Positions 8,125 through 18,200 of a stretch of DNA of 37,103 nucleotides are shown piece after piece (positions within the stretch are counted from its first letter, which is position 1; every line of letters begins with the position of its first letter). The position numbers and the translations under genes were made by a program. Source of the DNA: Bacteroidia bacterium (lineage in GTDB: Bacteria; Bacteroidota; Bacteroidia; Cytophagales; Cyclobacteriaceae); assembly GCA_030425425.1 (NCBI GenBank), contig JAUIAO010000057.1:1-37103 (forward strand), written 5' to 3'. The notes under the pieces are model-generated. The model searched no databases and was not told the origin of the DNA. It saw nothing but the letters and a program-made list of their open reading frames with translations.

Positions 8125-9007
8125 TCTGGCAGTATTTACTTTAATCGCGATATTATTCGGATGCAATAAGGACGAACCAGTTCCTTTGGATGATTACACC
8201 ATGAAGTTTGGGGTAAACAAGAGCGTTGCAATAGAAGGGAAGGGTTTTGAGATTTTTGATTATGAGGAATTAGACCTGATTGAAATATCGATTTCCAATG
8301 ATGGGGAAATTACAGAAACCCTGCCAATCAAAATCACTACTTCAGGAACTGCCATTGCTGGCGAAGACTATCCAGCATTGCCAGATACGATCATTTATAA
8401 CCCCTACCTAGAAGCAGAGAATAGTGATTACAACAATATCAGTTTTCGGGTCAACGATGATTTTGTATATGAAGGAGCATCAGAAGTGGCTGTGGTCACT
8501 TTCGAGTATCAGCTCAATGGTGAAGTGATAAAGGAGGAAGTGTCTTTTGACATTTTGGATAATGACTTTCAATACGAACTGACATGGAACAACGATGCTA
8601 ATCAACCAGAAAACACCCCACTGGAACTATCGGTAAGGCGAAATCATGCCAGCATTATTTTTAGCTTAGGATCTGGAGAGCAGCAATCTGAAAACCGATA
8701 CACTTTTGATATTACCGGGAGCAGAGACAAATGGCTTTGGGATAGTGGTTTTGGTTGTGATGTACAATACCTGGATCAACTGAACCCTTCAGGAGTGGTA
8801 AACTATACGGCTACCATTCATTTGCCTGACGGAGGAATGTTTAGCTGGGAAGATCAATTCGCAGCAGATGATCATCTAAGTGATGAAACGAGTCACCATA
8901 TACCGATGATCATACAGCATGTGAGCCCGGAAGAGTCATTGTACGAAGCAGAGTTTGTGATTATTTTTCGGGATCAAACGACCTCCCGTTACGTAATCGA
9001 TTATTGA
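8114..9007 (+). CDS. Probable surface lipoprotein with Calx-beta-like domain
   Basis: The frame is open from 8048, but the ATG at 8114 gives a proper lipoprotein signal peptide (MRTSLAVFTLIAILFGC) with Cys17 lipidated, so I use it; the product is 297 residues. Directly after the cysteine comes NKDE, which fits the lysine plus two acidic residues known to send Bacteroidota lipoproteins to the cell surface. Residues about 30-155 resemble a Calx-beta domain: TSGTAIAGEDYPAL, then VNDDFVYEGASE, then SFDILDND. The C-terminal half is unrecognised. The gene starts inside the preceding lipoprotein gene (11 bp overlap), and its last 47 bp overlap the convergent CHASE2 gene. Confidence 0.82.
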   Translation: MRTSLAVFTLIAILFGCNKDEPVPLDDYTMKFGVNKSVAIEGKGFEIFDYEELDLIEISISNDGEITETLPIKITTSGTAIAGEDYPALPDTIIYNPYLEAENSDYNNISFRVNDDFVYEGASEVAVVTFEYQLNGEVIKEEVSFDILDNDFQYELTWNNDANQPENTPLELSVRRNHASIIFSLGSGEQQSENRYTFDITGSRDKWLWDSGFGCDVQYLDQLNPSGVVNYTATIHLPDGGMFSWEDQFAADDHLSDETSHHIPMIIQHVSPEESLYEAEFVIIFRDQTTSRYVIDY

Positions 9008-10157
9008 CAATATGTGAGGCTTTGTCCAGAATATTGAACGCCAATGCCAGGTAAAAAACATTGAGATGGATGCCGAAAACAAAGAACGTCACCAAAGAAA
9101 GTAAGGTGAGAATCAACAGGTAATTCACAAATCCGGCGAGGGTTTTCAGAATGTTTCTTTCCCCAAAAACTTTTCTCAGTTTCACTTCCAGATAATCCCC
9201 ATCATAAAAAGCCATGTAGCTCATGTAGCTATAGACTAGCAATAACAGGAGGATGAACCATACATTGAAATAGACATCACCGTCAAGAATAGAAAGGAAT
9301 ACATTCACCAAAATGACTGGCCCGGCAGTCTCTTCAAACAGTGTCTCATGCATGTCATTTTCCATGAAATCCCCAATCACCACGATCTTGTCTCCCACAT
9401 ATTCGTGAATGTCTTCATCAGGCAGAAAAAGGAGTTCTCCGAGATTGATAGGGTTGAACCCAGCTTCTAGTGATTGTATGTCTTTTTGCAGCAGTTTATA
9501 GTCGATGATAAAGTTATTGGGCATCCAATGATTATCGACTATTGCCGCATACCAGCTTTTCGTAGCTTCATTGCCGGTGTACATTTCGTACATTTTCAGA
9601 GGAGTGAGCTCCATTGAGTCCTGATGAAACAGCTGATATTTATAAACGCCATCAAAGACATTTCCAATCACATAATCCGAGATTCCATACTCTACCCCTT
9701 TGATCACCGGTTCTTCCAGCTGTCCATTATCATTCAGATGAGCGGAGAGGATCAGGTTAGGAATCTGCTGCATGGCAGCCTCCAGGCCTCGATCATACTC
9801 TGTAGAGTCTATCAGGTGGATATCGACTAAGGTTAGTTTTGGTGGAGTAGGTGCAATGGTCATGATGTCCATGAGCAGGGATAGCTGAGAGCGATCAGTG
9901 ATTACCTGCTTTCCTACCGGAAATCCAAAGTCATCATATTTGTCGATCAGCGCTAGATCATAAGAAGTGTTGATAAATGCATAATCAGCAGGATCAGGAA
10001 TATCCCGGAAATTGAGCTTAATCGTAGAGGAACTCCAGATCAGAAACTTCTCATCGCTTGCCAGCCAGGGCAATGACATCAGGTAAAATGTCAGCACCAG
10101 CATGCTAACAGCACTGATGGGTATCCCTATCCAAAGCCTTGTTTTCTTCGAAATCAT
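8961..10157 (-). CDS. CHASE2-domain membrane protein
   Basis: The 398-residue product has one N-terminal membrane helix (about 9-30), a long extracytoplasmic region (about 31-290), and then two to three hydrophobic helices near the C-terminus (about 295-315, 340-365 and 367-385). This is the layout of CHASE2 sensors. The region with LTLVDIHLIDSTEYDRGLEAA followed later by GDKIVVIGDFMENDMHET fits the CHASE2 pattern. No kinase, cyclase or other output domain follows, so it must signal through a partner or act alone. Its start overlaps the stop of the FecR-like gene (ATGA, 4 bp), so the two are almost certainly co-translated. Its 3' end overlaps the convergent lipoprotein gene. Confidence 0.8.
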   Translation of the reverse strand: MISKKTRLWIGIPISAVSMLVLTFYLMSLPWLASDEKFLIWSSSTIKLNFRDIPDPADYAFINTSYDLALIDKYDDFGFPVGKQVITDRSQLSLLMDIMTIAPTPPKLTLVDIHLIDSTEYDRGLEAAMQQIPNLILSAHLNDNGQLEEPVIKGVEYGISDYVIGNVFDGVYKYQLFHQDSMELTPLKMYEMYTGNEATKSWYAAIVDNHWMPNNFIIDYKLLQKDIQSLEAGFNPINLGELLFLPDEDIHEYVGDKIVVIGDFMENDMHETLFEETAGPVILVNVFLSILDGDVYFNVWFILLLLLVYSYMSYMAFYDGDYLEVKLRKVFGERNILKTLAGFVNYLLILTLLSLVTFFVFGIHLNVFYLALAFNILDKASHIVNNRLRNGRSFDPEK

Positions 10158-10942
10158 TCGCCTTTGATCTGAGAGAGTGCAGCGCTCAGGTTTTCCTCCG
10201 AATAGTTACCGTACAAACTGCCCATTACTTCACCTACTTGTTCGTCGGAGAGCGCTTCACCATCTGTTTTCATCAGTTCATAGACTTCTGTGAACTCTTC
10301 CATACTCATTGGAAAAATGGTGATATCGGTGAGTTTTTCGGCTTTTTTAGTGCTGACTGTGAAGTAGAAAAGCGACATGTCAGTCACGGTATTAGGCTTG
10401 ATTGGCTGATTATCTACAGAGTAGAATTCGCTCTTGTTCAGTATGAATTTGTCATTAGCACCTGCCAGTTTCTTATTGATGGTTTCTCCATTGTACTGAT
10501 ATCGGATAAAAAAGAAGCCATCATTCCCGATCGGGTAACTTGCAGGCGATACCTCAAAAGACAGCTGCTCACCGATCCAGACAAATGGCTTGGAGAACCG
10601 ACTTTCAAAATCCAGTTTGTTGATCAACATTCCGGATCGCGTACTCATTTTACCGCGAACGGGCGAGATCAGTGACGAAATGGCATATCCGATATCTGAA
10701 GAAGAAGCTGCTTGCTGTTCCTTCTGTAAGACGTATCGACCTTTTTCATTGCTGAGCACTGCCGCTTTGGCTCCTGCGGATTTGAAAACTAATTCGTCAT
10801 CAGCTTCCAGCTTTGTACCTCTGCTGAGTTTATTGCCATTCACTTCGATATCACCTATTACCTGGATCACTGTATAGGATTGGCTGAAGCCTGTTAGCAT
10901 GGCTACCAGACATAAAACTGTAAAAAGAATCTTATTGCTCAT
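10154..10942 (-). CDS. Exported protein with FecR-like beta domain
   Basis: The 262-residue product starts with a signal peptide (MSNKILFTVLCLVAMLTGF, cleavage near SQ-SYTV). Residues about 24-70 carry a pattern seen in FecR-like domains: VIGDIEVNG, then LSRGTKLEADDELVF, then a glycine/alanine turn and AVLSNEKGRYVL. The rest is beta-rich and ends in an acidic helical tail. The gene begins 18 bp after the polA stop and overlaps the CHASE2 start by 4 bp. It is probably the periplasmic partner of the CHASE2 protein. FecR similarity is by eye and moderate; it lacks the cytoplasmic and membrane part of classical anti-sigma FecR. Confidence 0.75.
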   Translation of the reverse strand: MSNKILFTVLCLVAMLTGFSQSYTVIQVIGDIEVNGNKLSRGTKLEADDELVFKSAGAKAAVLSNEKGRYVLQKEQQAASSSDIGYAISSLISPVRGKMSTRSGMLINKLDFESRFSKPFVWIGEQLSFEVSPASYPIGNDGFFFIRYQYNGETINKKLAGANDKFILNKSEFYSVDNQPIKPNTVTDMSLFYFTVSTKKAEKLTDITIFPMSMEEFTEVYELMKTDGEALSDEQVGEVMGSLYGNYSEENLSAALSQIKGE

Positions 10943-10960
10943 AATCAGTTTTTTTATTGA

Positions 10961-13720
10961 TCAATGCGCCTCCAGCCAATTCATACCTTTACCCATCCCA
11001 ATTTCCATTGGTACATCGAGTGGAATAGCCGTTTTCATAAACTCATCCACTTTACTGGTTAAGAGGTCGATTTCACTTTCGTGTGCGTCGAATACCAATT
11101 CATCATGTACTTGCATGATCATTTTGGACTTAAGCCTTTCCTGCTTCATCCACTGATGAATGTTGATCATGGCCACTTTGATCATATCAGCCGCACTTCC
11201 CTGGATCGGTGCATTGATCGCATTTCTCTCTGCAAATCCTCGCATGGTGAAGTTCTTCGCATTGATGTTTGGCAGGTATCTGCGCCGACCCAAAATGGTC
11301 TCCACATATTCCTTCTCCTTAGCTTCCTTCACCACACTGTCCATGTATTCTTTCACTTTTGGAAATTCCTTGAAATACGCTTCGATAATTTCACTGGCTT
11401 CAGAACGAGGGATGTTCAGATTTTGAGACAAGCCAAATGCCGAGATACCATAAATGATCCCAAAGTTGACTTCTTTGGCTTTTCGGCGCATACCAGACTC
11501 TACTTCATCTAGTGGCACACCAAAGACTTTGCTGGCAGTATTGGCATGAATGTCCACACCATTTTTAAATGCCTCGGACATACTTTCATCGCCAGAAAAA
11601 GCCGCCATGATCCTTAGCTCTATTTGTGAATAGTCCGCTGCAAGCAGTTGGTATTCCTCTGACCGAGCGACAAATGCCTTCCTGATTTCCCGACCTTTCG
11701 TCGTTCTGATTGGGATATTCTGAAGGTTCGGATTGTTAGAGCTCAATCGTCCAGTGGCCGCTACGGTCTGTCTGTAATCTGTATGTACACGTCCGTCTAC
11801 CGCACTTACCATTTTTGGCAAGGCATCTACGTAGGTAGATTTCAGCTTTTGGTATTCGCGGAATTCCAGGATTTTGGAGGCAATTTCGTGTTCGTTGGCC
11901 AGTTTAGAGAGTATGTCTTCACCGGTGGCATATTGACCAGTTTTCGTCTTTTTCGGTTTGTCGTCCAGCTTTAGTTTATCAAAGAGGATTTCTCCGAGTT
12001 GTTTTGGAGAGCCAATGTTAAACTCTGCCCCTGCGATTTCATAGATTTCTGATTGGGCGCGAAGACTTTCCTGTTCCAGCTCTTTGGACATCTCAGCCAA
12101 TGCACCTTCATCAATTTTTACTCCCTCGTACTCCATATCAGCCAACACATAGGAGAGCGGCTCTTCCACGTCGTGAAGTAGTTTGCCCAGGTTTCGTTCT
12201 TTTATGTCTTTTTCGAGCTTCTCCTTGAGCCTGTAGGTAATGTCAGCATCTTCACATGCATAGTCTTTCACCAGATTGATGTCGATATCGCGGATGTTTT
12301 TCTGACTCTTCCCTTTCCCGGCCAGTTCTGTATAAGAGATTGGTTTGTACTGCAAATAGTTCTCAGACATCACGTCCATATTGTGTGGAGTCTCTGGATC
12401 AATGAGATAATGCGCCAGCATGGTGTCAAAGATTTTTCCTTGTAGAATGATGCCATAATTCCGCAGAATCTGCATATCGTACTTCAGGTTTTGACCAATT
12501 TTAGTAGTGTTTGGGTCCTCCAGAATGACCTTGAATTCATTGATAATTTGCTGTGTTTCGTCATCATCTTCGGGAATAGAGACATAATAAGCTTCTCCTG
12601 ATTGGTGGCTAAAAGCAATGCCGACCAGTTTTGCTTCCACTGATTCCAGTGAAGTAGTCTCTGTGTCAAAGCAGAATTCATTGAGATCCTGAAGCTTCTT
12701 AATAAGCGCTTTACGATCATCGGCAGTTTCAACCAGGTAATAGTTTACCTTTTCTTCATCAAATTTTCCTTTTTCTGTTTCCGGAGCTGCTTCATTGGTA
12801 GCCGCTCCGAAGAGGCCTAGTTGTCCTTGTTCACTTTCCGCAGCTTGCTCACCAAACACTCGTTTGGTGATTGTCCTGAACTCCAAATCTTCAAAAATGG
12901 ATTTCAGGTCTGGTTCAGGATCTTTCAGTTCCAGAGCTGCTTCATCAAACTCTACCGGACAGTCGATTTTAATAGTAGCAAGCTTCTTAGAGAAGATTCC
13001 CTGCTCGCCAAACTCTATGATTTTCTTTTGAAGGGCACCTTTGAGTTGATCAGAATTGGCCACAATGTTCTCTACCGTTCCATATTCTTTCAGCAGTTTC
13101 GAAGCGGTTTTGTCACCTACGCCGGGTACTCCTGGAATATTGTCAACAGAATCTCCTTTCAGCCCTAATACATCTCGTACCTGATCTACATTCTCGATAT
13201 CAAACTTTTTGAGAACTTCTGGTATTCCTAATACGTCTACTGCATTGCCCATATAGGCTGGTTTGTACAGGAATATATGATCATCTACCAGCTGTGCATA
13301 GTCCTTGTCGGGCGTCATCATGTACACATCGTAGTTGTCCTTTTCAGCTTTTTTGGCCAGTGTTCCTATCAGGTCATCAGCTTCGAACCCATCCATCTCA
13401 ATAAGAGGGATATTGAATCCTTTCACGATTTTTTTGCAATAGGGAATAGCTACCCTTATTTCATCCGGCATGGTCTGGCGAGTGGCTTTATATTCTGGAA
13501 ACTCCACGTGTCTGAAGGTAGGAGCGCTCGTATCAAATGCCACGCCGATGTGAGAAGGATTTTCTTTGGTGATGATTTCTAGGATTGTATTGGTGAATCC
13601 CATGACAGCACCCGTATCTATGCCCTTGGAATTTTTGATGGGGTTTTTACTAAATGCAAAGTGTGAGCGATAGATCAAAGCCATCGCGTCTAGCAGGAAT
13701 AATTTCTTCTTTTCACTCAT
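10961..13720 (-). CDS. polA: DNA polymerase I
   Basis: The 919-residue product has all three polA domains. The 5' nuclease (about 1-290) carries FEADDLIG, MTPDKDYAQLV and the helix-hairpin-helix GVPGVGDKTASKLL. The 3'-5' exonuclease (about 325-510) is intact, with D352 and E354 in FCFDTETTSL, GQNLKYDMQIL and DYACEDADITYRL. The family-A polymerase (about 545-919) carries D696 in DYSQIELR, the O-helix RRKAKEVNFGIIYG, and D873 in QVHDELVFD. It acts in Okazaki fragment processing and repair. Length is close to the E. coli enzyme (928). The FecR-like and CHASE2 genes follow after only 18 bp, an unusual set of co-oriented neighbours. The histidine kinase gene ends 63 bp upstream. Confidence 0.98.
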   Translation of the reverse strand: MSEKKKLFLLDAMALIYRSHFAFSKNPIKNSKGIDTGAVMGFTNTILEIITKENPSHIGVAFDTSAPTFRHVEFPEYKATRQTMPDEIRVAIPYCKKIVKGFNIPLIEMDGFEADDLIGTLAKKAEKDNYDVYMMTPDKDYAQLVDDHIFLYKPAYMGNAVDVLGIPEVLKKFDIENVDQVRDVLGLKGDSVDNIPGVPGVGDKTASKLLKEYGTVENIVANSDQLKGALQKKIIEFGEQGIFSKKLATIKIDCPVEFDEAALELKDPEPDLKSIFEDLEFRTITKRVFGEQAAESEQGQLGLFGAATNEAAPETEKGKFDEEKVNYYLVETADDRKALIKKLQDLNEFCFDTETTSLESVEAKLVGIAFSHQSGEAYYVSIPEDDDETQQIINEFKVILEDPNTTKIGQNLKYDMQILRNYGIILQGKIFDTMLAHYLIDPETPHNMDVMSENYLQYKPISYTELAGKGKSQKNIRDIDINLVKDYACEDADITYRLKEKLEKDIKERNLGKLLHDVEEPLSYVLADMEYEGVKIDEGALAEMSKELEQESLRAQSEIYEIAGAEFNIGSPKQLGEILFDKLKLDDKPKKTKTGQYATGEDILSKLANEHEIASKILEFREYQKLKSTYVDALPKMVSAVDGRVHTDYRQTVAATGRLSSNNPNLQNIPIRTTKGREIRKAFVARSEEYQLLAADYSQIELRIMAAFSGDESMSEAFKNGVDIHANTASKVFGVPLDEVESGMRRKAKEVNFGIIYGISAFGLSQNLNIPRSEASEIIEAYFKEFPKVKEYMDSVVKEAKEKEYVETILGRRRYLPNINAKNFTMRGFAERNAINAPIQGSAADMIKVAMINIHQWMKQERLKSKMIMQVHDELVFDAHESEIDLLTSKVDEFMKTAIPLDVPMEIGMGKGMNWLEAH

Positions 13721-13783
13721 GATAGTAAAGGTAGTAGAATGTCTTTTTATGACTGGTAATTAGGGTCAATAGAAACCCATTTT

Positions 13784-15160
13784 TCAAAGTTGAGTTTCTG
13801 TACTATTTCTAATGGGTAGTTTGATGGTCATACAGGTGCCATTTTCCACAGGTGTAGCCTCGATAGTACCACCATGTTTTTTCACAATTCCATAAGAAAT
13901 GTAAAGTCCCAGGCCTGTTCCTTCACCCACTTTTTTGGTAGTGTAAAAGGGTTCGAAAATCTTTGAAATATTTTCCTTAGCAATACCAGCGCCATTGTCA
14001 AGGACTTTGATGATCGCCTGATCAAGCTCAGCACTAAGGGTAATGGTGACTTGCCCGGAAGGGACTTCATTGGTAGCGTCTACGGCGTTCTTAATCAAGT
14101 TGAGCAGGACCTGGTTGATCTCTATGGCATTCACTAAAACAGAAATATCTTCCTCAGCCTCCAAAGCAAAGGTGGTGTGAGCATATACATTCTCAAAGAG
14201 CATGATAGTCCTGTTCAGCATGTCTTTCAGGCTGATGATAGATCGCTGATCACTGGATCCTCGTGGAGAAATTTTCAAGAGATTATTGATGATTCCAGAA
14301 GCTCGTCTCGACCCTTCCTGTACATTTTTCAGCAGTTCATTTAATTCCTCAAAAGCTTGATGGCAATCGGATTTCTGTTGTTCGGTAAGCGTTTGCTCAA
14401 TTTCCTGGATGTTCTCCCAGATTGGCTTGATATTGCCACCCACATAGTTGAGCGGGTTATTAAGCTCATGTGCAAGGCCTGCTGTCAACCTACCCACTGA
14501 GGCCATCTTTTCTGATTCCAGTAGCTGATCTTTGGTTTCGTTGAGCTGTTGAATATAAGCGTCTTTTTCTGCAAGGGTAGATTTCAGTCGCTCGTTCAGC
14601 ACTTCCAGTTTTCGGTTCTGATTCGCAGAATTGAGTCGCTCTTTATCATACTCTGATTTCACGTAGTAGGTGATCAACAGTATGGCAATGAAGAATATTA
14701 CATAGTTGATCGGATAGACTTCTTTGTAGAATTGATGCTCGATGAGATCAGTAAATACCTGGAGGCCTACCAAACCTGCCAAAACAAATAATGAAATAAG
14801 TAAATAATATTTGCTGTGTGTGGGTTTTACAATGATCACTGCAGTCATCCCCACGGCCAAAGCTCCCAGAGAAGTAGTTCCATAGACTCCATCAAGAGTG
14901 ATCCAGTAGAAGATGATCCCGATTAGCAGTAGTCCTAATTCATAGGTTCGGATTTTCTCAAATTTGTTTTTGTATCTCGATAAATAGAAGAAGGTAGCAC
15001 CAATACCCGCAATAATGATGTCTATGAGGGCTAGTAAAGTCCATCCCAAGTGAAAGAGGCCCTGAATGGTAAAATAAAGCATTACTGCTGCCTGGATCAG
15101 ACAGATGTATTCGAACAGCTTTTTCTCAAGCTTTGATGATATAAAGGTGGTTGATGACAA
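13784..15160 (-). CDS. Membrane sensor histidine kinase
   Basis: The 458-residue product has about six hydrophobic helices in residues 15-170 with only short loops, then a coiled coil (about 170-220). The kinase core follows: phospho-acceptor His231 in TAGLAHELNNPLN, N-box NLIKNAVDA, G1 DNGAGI, F-box FEPFYTTK and G2 GTGLGLYISYG. It autophosphorylates and passes phosphate to a response regulator, but no response regulator gene lies in the window, so it is an orphan kinase here. There is no large extracytoplasmic sensor domain, so it probably senses the membrane state or a ligand within the helices. It sits between the CHAT gene terminator and polA; 63 bp separate it from polA. Confidence 0.93.
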   Translation of the reverse strand: MSSTTFISSKLEKKLFEYICLIQAAVMLYFTIQGLFHLGWTLLALIDIIIAGIGATFFYLSRYKNKFEKIRTYELGLLLIGIIFYWITLDGVYGTTSLGALAVGMTAVIIVKPTHSKYYLLISLFVLAGLVGLQVFTDLIEHQFYKEVYPINYVIFFIAILLITYYVKSEYDKERLNSANQNRKLEVLNERLKSTLAEKDAYIQQLNETKDQLLESEKMASVGRLTAGLAHELNNPLNYVGGNIKPIWENIQEIEQTLTEQQKSDCHQAFEELNELLKNVQEGSRRASGIINNLLKISPRGSSDQRSIISLKDMLNRTIMLFENVYAHTTFALEAEEDISVLVNAIEINQVLLNLIKNAVDATNEVPSGQVTITLSAELDQAIIKVLDNGAGIAKENISKIFEPFYTTKKVGEGTGLGLYISYGIVKKHGGTIEATPVENGTCMTIKLPIRNSTETQL

Positions 15161-15223
15161 TACTTCTATATTAACTAAACCGATAAAAGTAAACCAAATG
15201 AGTTTTTACAGAGGCATAACCAC

Positions 15224-15253
15224 AAAAAAACCTGACTTGTTAGAGTCAGGTTT
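15224..15253 (-). terminator. Intrinsic terminator of the TPR-CHAT gene
   Basis: Arms AACCTGACT (15229-15237) and AGTCAGGTT (15244-15252) pair perfectly over 9 bp around a 6-base loop. Read on the minus strand, the stem is followed by a run of seven T residues. It lies 21 bp after the TPR-CHAT stop and separates that gene from the histidine kinase gene. Confidence 0.9.
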
Positions 15254-15273
15254 CTTTCATTCTTTAAATTCTC

Positions 15274-18200
15274 TTACTTTCCTACTAGTACAAATGCACC
15301 CCAGTAGTAAGGGTATTTCCATTTGTCTTTTAGCCTTTTCTGCGCAGTATTAAATGCTTCCTGTTTGGATTTTCCGCTTAGCCATTCTTCATAGAAAATG
15401 GTCATCAGCTCCTGTGTGGCGTCATCATCCACAGACCACATAGACATGATCAATGCTTCTGCTCCTGCCACCTGAAATGCTCTTTGCAAACCATAGACAC
15501 CTTCTCCGTTTTTCACTTCCCCAAGACCAGTCTCACAGGCGGACATTACCACCAGGTCAGTTTCGTTTAGGTCTAGGTTCATCGCTTCGTAAGCAGTAAG
15601 AATACCATCTTCTTTGTGCTGAGTTCTATCAGAAATCACCCCAGAACTGATGTAACTATTGGCTCCTGCAAGCATCAATCCAGATCTAAGCAATGGGTTC
15701 TGTACATAAGTGTCCGCTTCTCCCATATCTTCGTCATGATCACTTTCGAGGAAAAATCCGTGAGTAGCGATGTGTAGAGTTTTGGGTCCATGCAGTTTTT
15801 TGATGCTGTCTTCAAGAGCTACATTGTCCAAATATTTCACTACTGGGAATTTCACGCCAGAAGCATTCTGTTGCGCATACAGACTGTCAATTAGGTTGAC
15901 TTCTCTTTTCGTACCAGGTAGCAGACCTAGCAGCTGATTAGACCTCATATATCTCAGCATGTTACCCCTGATACCACTAGGTAGCGCACCACTTCTTGTC
16001 AATTCTGCAAGATCATTTTTTTCGTTTCCACGGGTGCCTCTTACACCTCTGGTGCCCCCTCTACTCATTCCGCGTCCAACACTTCTGTCTTCCTTGGCTG
16101 CATTCACGATGTTTTCAGCTGCTGTTCCTCCTTCTTCTTCTGTTTTCTGGTCGATCACGCCCATGTTATAGTTAGGATAACCAAAAAGGTAAGACTCTCC
16201 AGTGCTAGGCCCATTATCAGCCAAAGTAAGTAAGTCTTTAGTGTTAGTCAGTACCTGAATATCAAGCTCATCAAGTGTGAAGTTTCCAGTATCTGGATTT
16301 CTCAGTGTATAGATGCTGATTTGGTTGAAGACTCCATCAGGAGTAAAATAGACTTTTTTGATTCCTTCCAGTTTTCTGGCGATTGGCTGCCAAAATAGCT
16401 TGTATGAGTAGTTTTCATTCACTTTATACTTGATGGCATTTCGGTAGTTAGAAAGGAATCGAGTCTCCATTTTCTTACCATTTCGCATCAATACCATTTC
16501 AGGGTAATCTACCGTTTCCGAAGTTACAATCAGACCGGCATAGTACACTTCATCTGTAAACACACCCGATGAGTCCGGATCAAAATCTCTGAATCGAACA
16601 ATCTCGACAGCAGCTTCGCCTGGTTTTAGTTTTGACTGGATGTCTTTCCAGGTAAGGTCATTGCTGGCAAATGTTTCGGCAAATTCAGAAGATTGTTTAC
16701 TTAGCTCTTTTTCCAGTTGATTACTTGATTCATTCAGAGAATCAATCTTTTTATTTCTGATTTCTACAGGAATATCTGAGGCACTGAAAAGCTGCGCCAA
16801 TTCTTCCTTCTGACTGATCCAAAGATCATACTTCGCAATGACTGCTGAGTCACCACTATTTAGAATGGCATTTTTCACTTTATTGGTTGCAGAAAGGATT
16901 AAACCTTTAGTTGCCAGCTGATAATCAAACATTTCACCGATCAGCTCTTTGTCTTCTCGGCTGGTTTCTACAATGAAAGAGTTGTATTGCTCAAAAGCCG
17001 GTCTTAGGTTGTTGTAGTAAAACTTAGCTTTTTCCTCTTCGCTCAAAACCGGGAATACTGTGTTGATCTGAGTGAAGTAGTTGTCAAACGTTTCCTTATA
17101 GTATTCCTGAGCATCTTTGATGTTTTCTGCTTTCCAGTTATTGATGGCTAGTTTATTCGTACTTCTGGCGTACTTAGAATGAGTAGTCCCTACTGATTTT
17201 TTCCACAGGTCTGCAGATTTCTCATGATATTCAAGTGCTTTGTCCAGATCTCCCAATTTGGCATAAACTTCACCCATGTTGTAGTAATCAAAGGCGTGCT
17301 GATATTTATCCTGACTTACTTTTTCGGTAAGGCCGATTGCTTTTTTACCAAGTTCCTGTGCTTTATCAAGCTTGCCCCACTGGGTGTACAGACTTGTTAG
17401 GGATCTGATGGTTTTTACATAATCCAGGCTTTCTTCACTGAGTAATTGTTTGAATTTTTCGGCTGCTACCAAGAGCTGTTGCTCTGCTTTTGCAAATTCT
17501 TTCGCATATACGTAATTAATACCCAGATTCAGCGCATCAGCAGCATAAGCATAAGATTCTTCACCGAAGAAATCCTTGTCCAGAATCATTATGTCTCTGT
17601 ACAGCGATTCTGCTTTTTGGTAATTACCCAGCTGTGTGTACAAAAGTCCCTGACTACTTTTAAGACTTAGCTCATAGTCTGTCCATTCCCCTTCTAGTCT
17701 GCTGATCATATCCCGTGCTTCTGCGTAAATCTCCTCTGAAAGCGGCAGTTTCCCATTTTCGAGATAAAGACGAGCCAGAGCTGCCAGACCAATAGTGTAT
17801 TCTATAGAAGGGTACATCCCGATTTCTTCCAGGATTTCTAAATCTTTTTGAAGTGCTTTTTCACCTTTGGAATACCGACCCTTAGTCACATAGAATTCAC
17901 CGGCGTAGTAGTTGAGCATGGCATCTAGTAATGTGCCATTTTTTGCGTCCTTCTTGAAGTCTTTGATCAGTGCCAGCCCTTTGTCTGCTTGTACGGTAGA
18001 GTTATATAAGTCTAATAAGGATAAGCCATTGTATAAAATGTTCTCCTCTTTGCTGAGGCCATTGGCTTCTTCTACTCTCATTAGCTCCAGGTAGATTTCT
18101 TCACTCTGGTCATATTGTCCCATTTCTGTAAGAGTATAAGCGAGGTTGAATGCAGAATTGGCAAAGCCTTCTCCTTGAGCACCTACTTCTTTTTGAATCT

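Noticed and set aside
10139-10675. 178-codon plus-strand open frame
   Set aside because: It lies opposite the FecR-like gene, has no recognisable features, and is rich in residues typical of an antisense reading; it is a shadow.
13745-13783. Possible hairpin (GGGT ... ACCC) between the histidine kinase and polA genes
   Set aside because: The stem is only four base pairs and on the minus strand no T run follows, so it is not a credible terminator.
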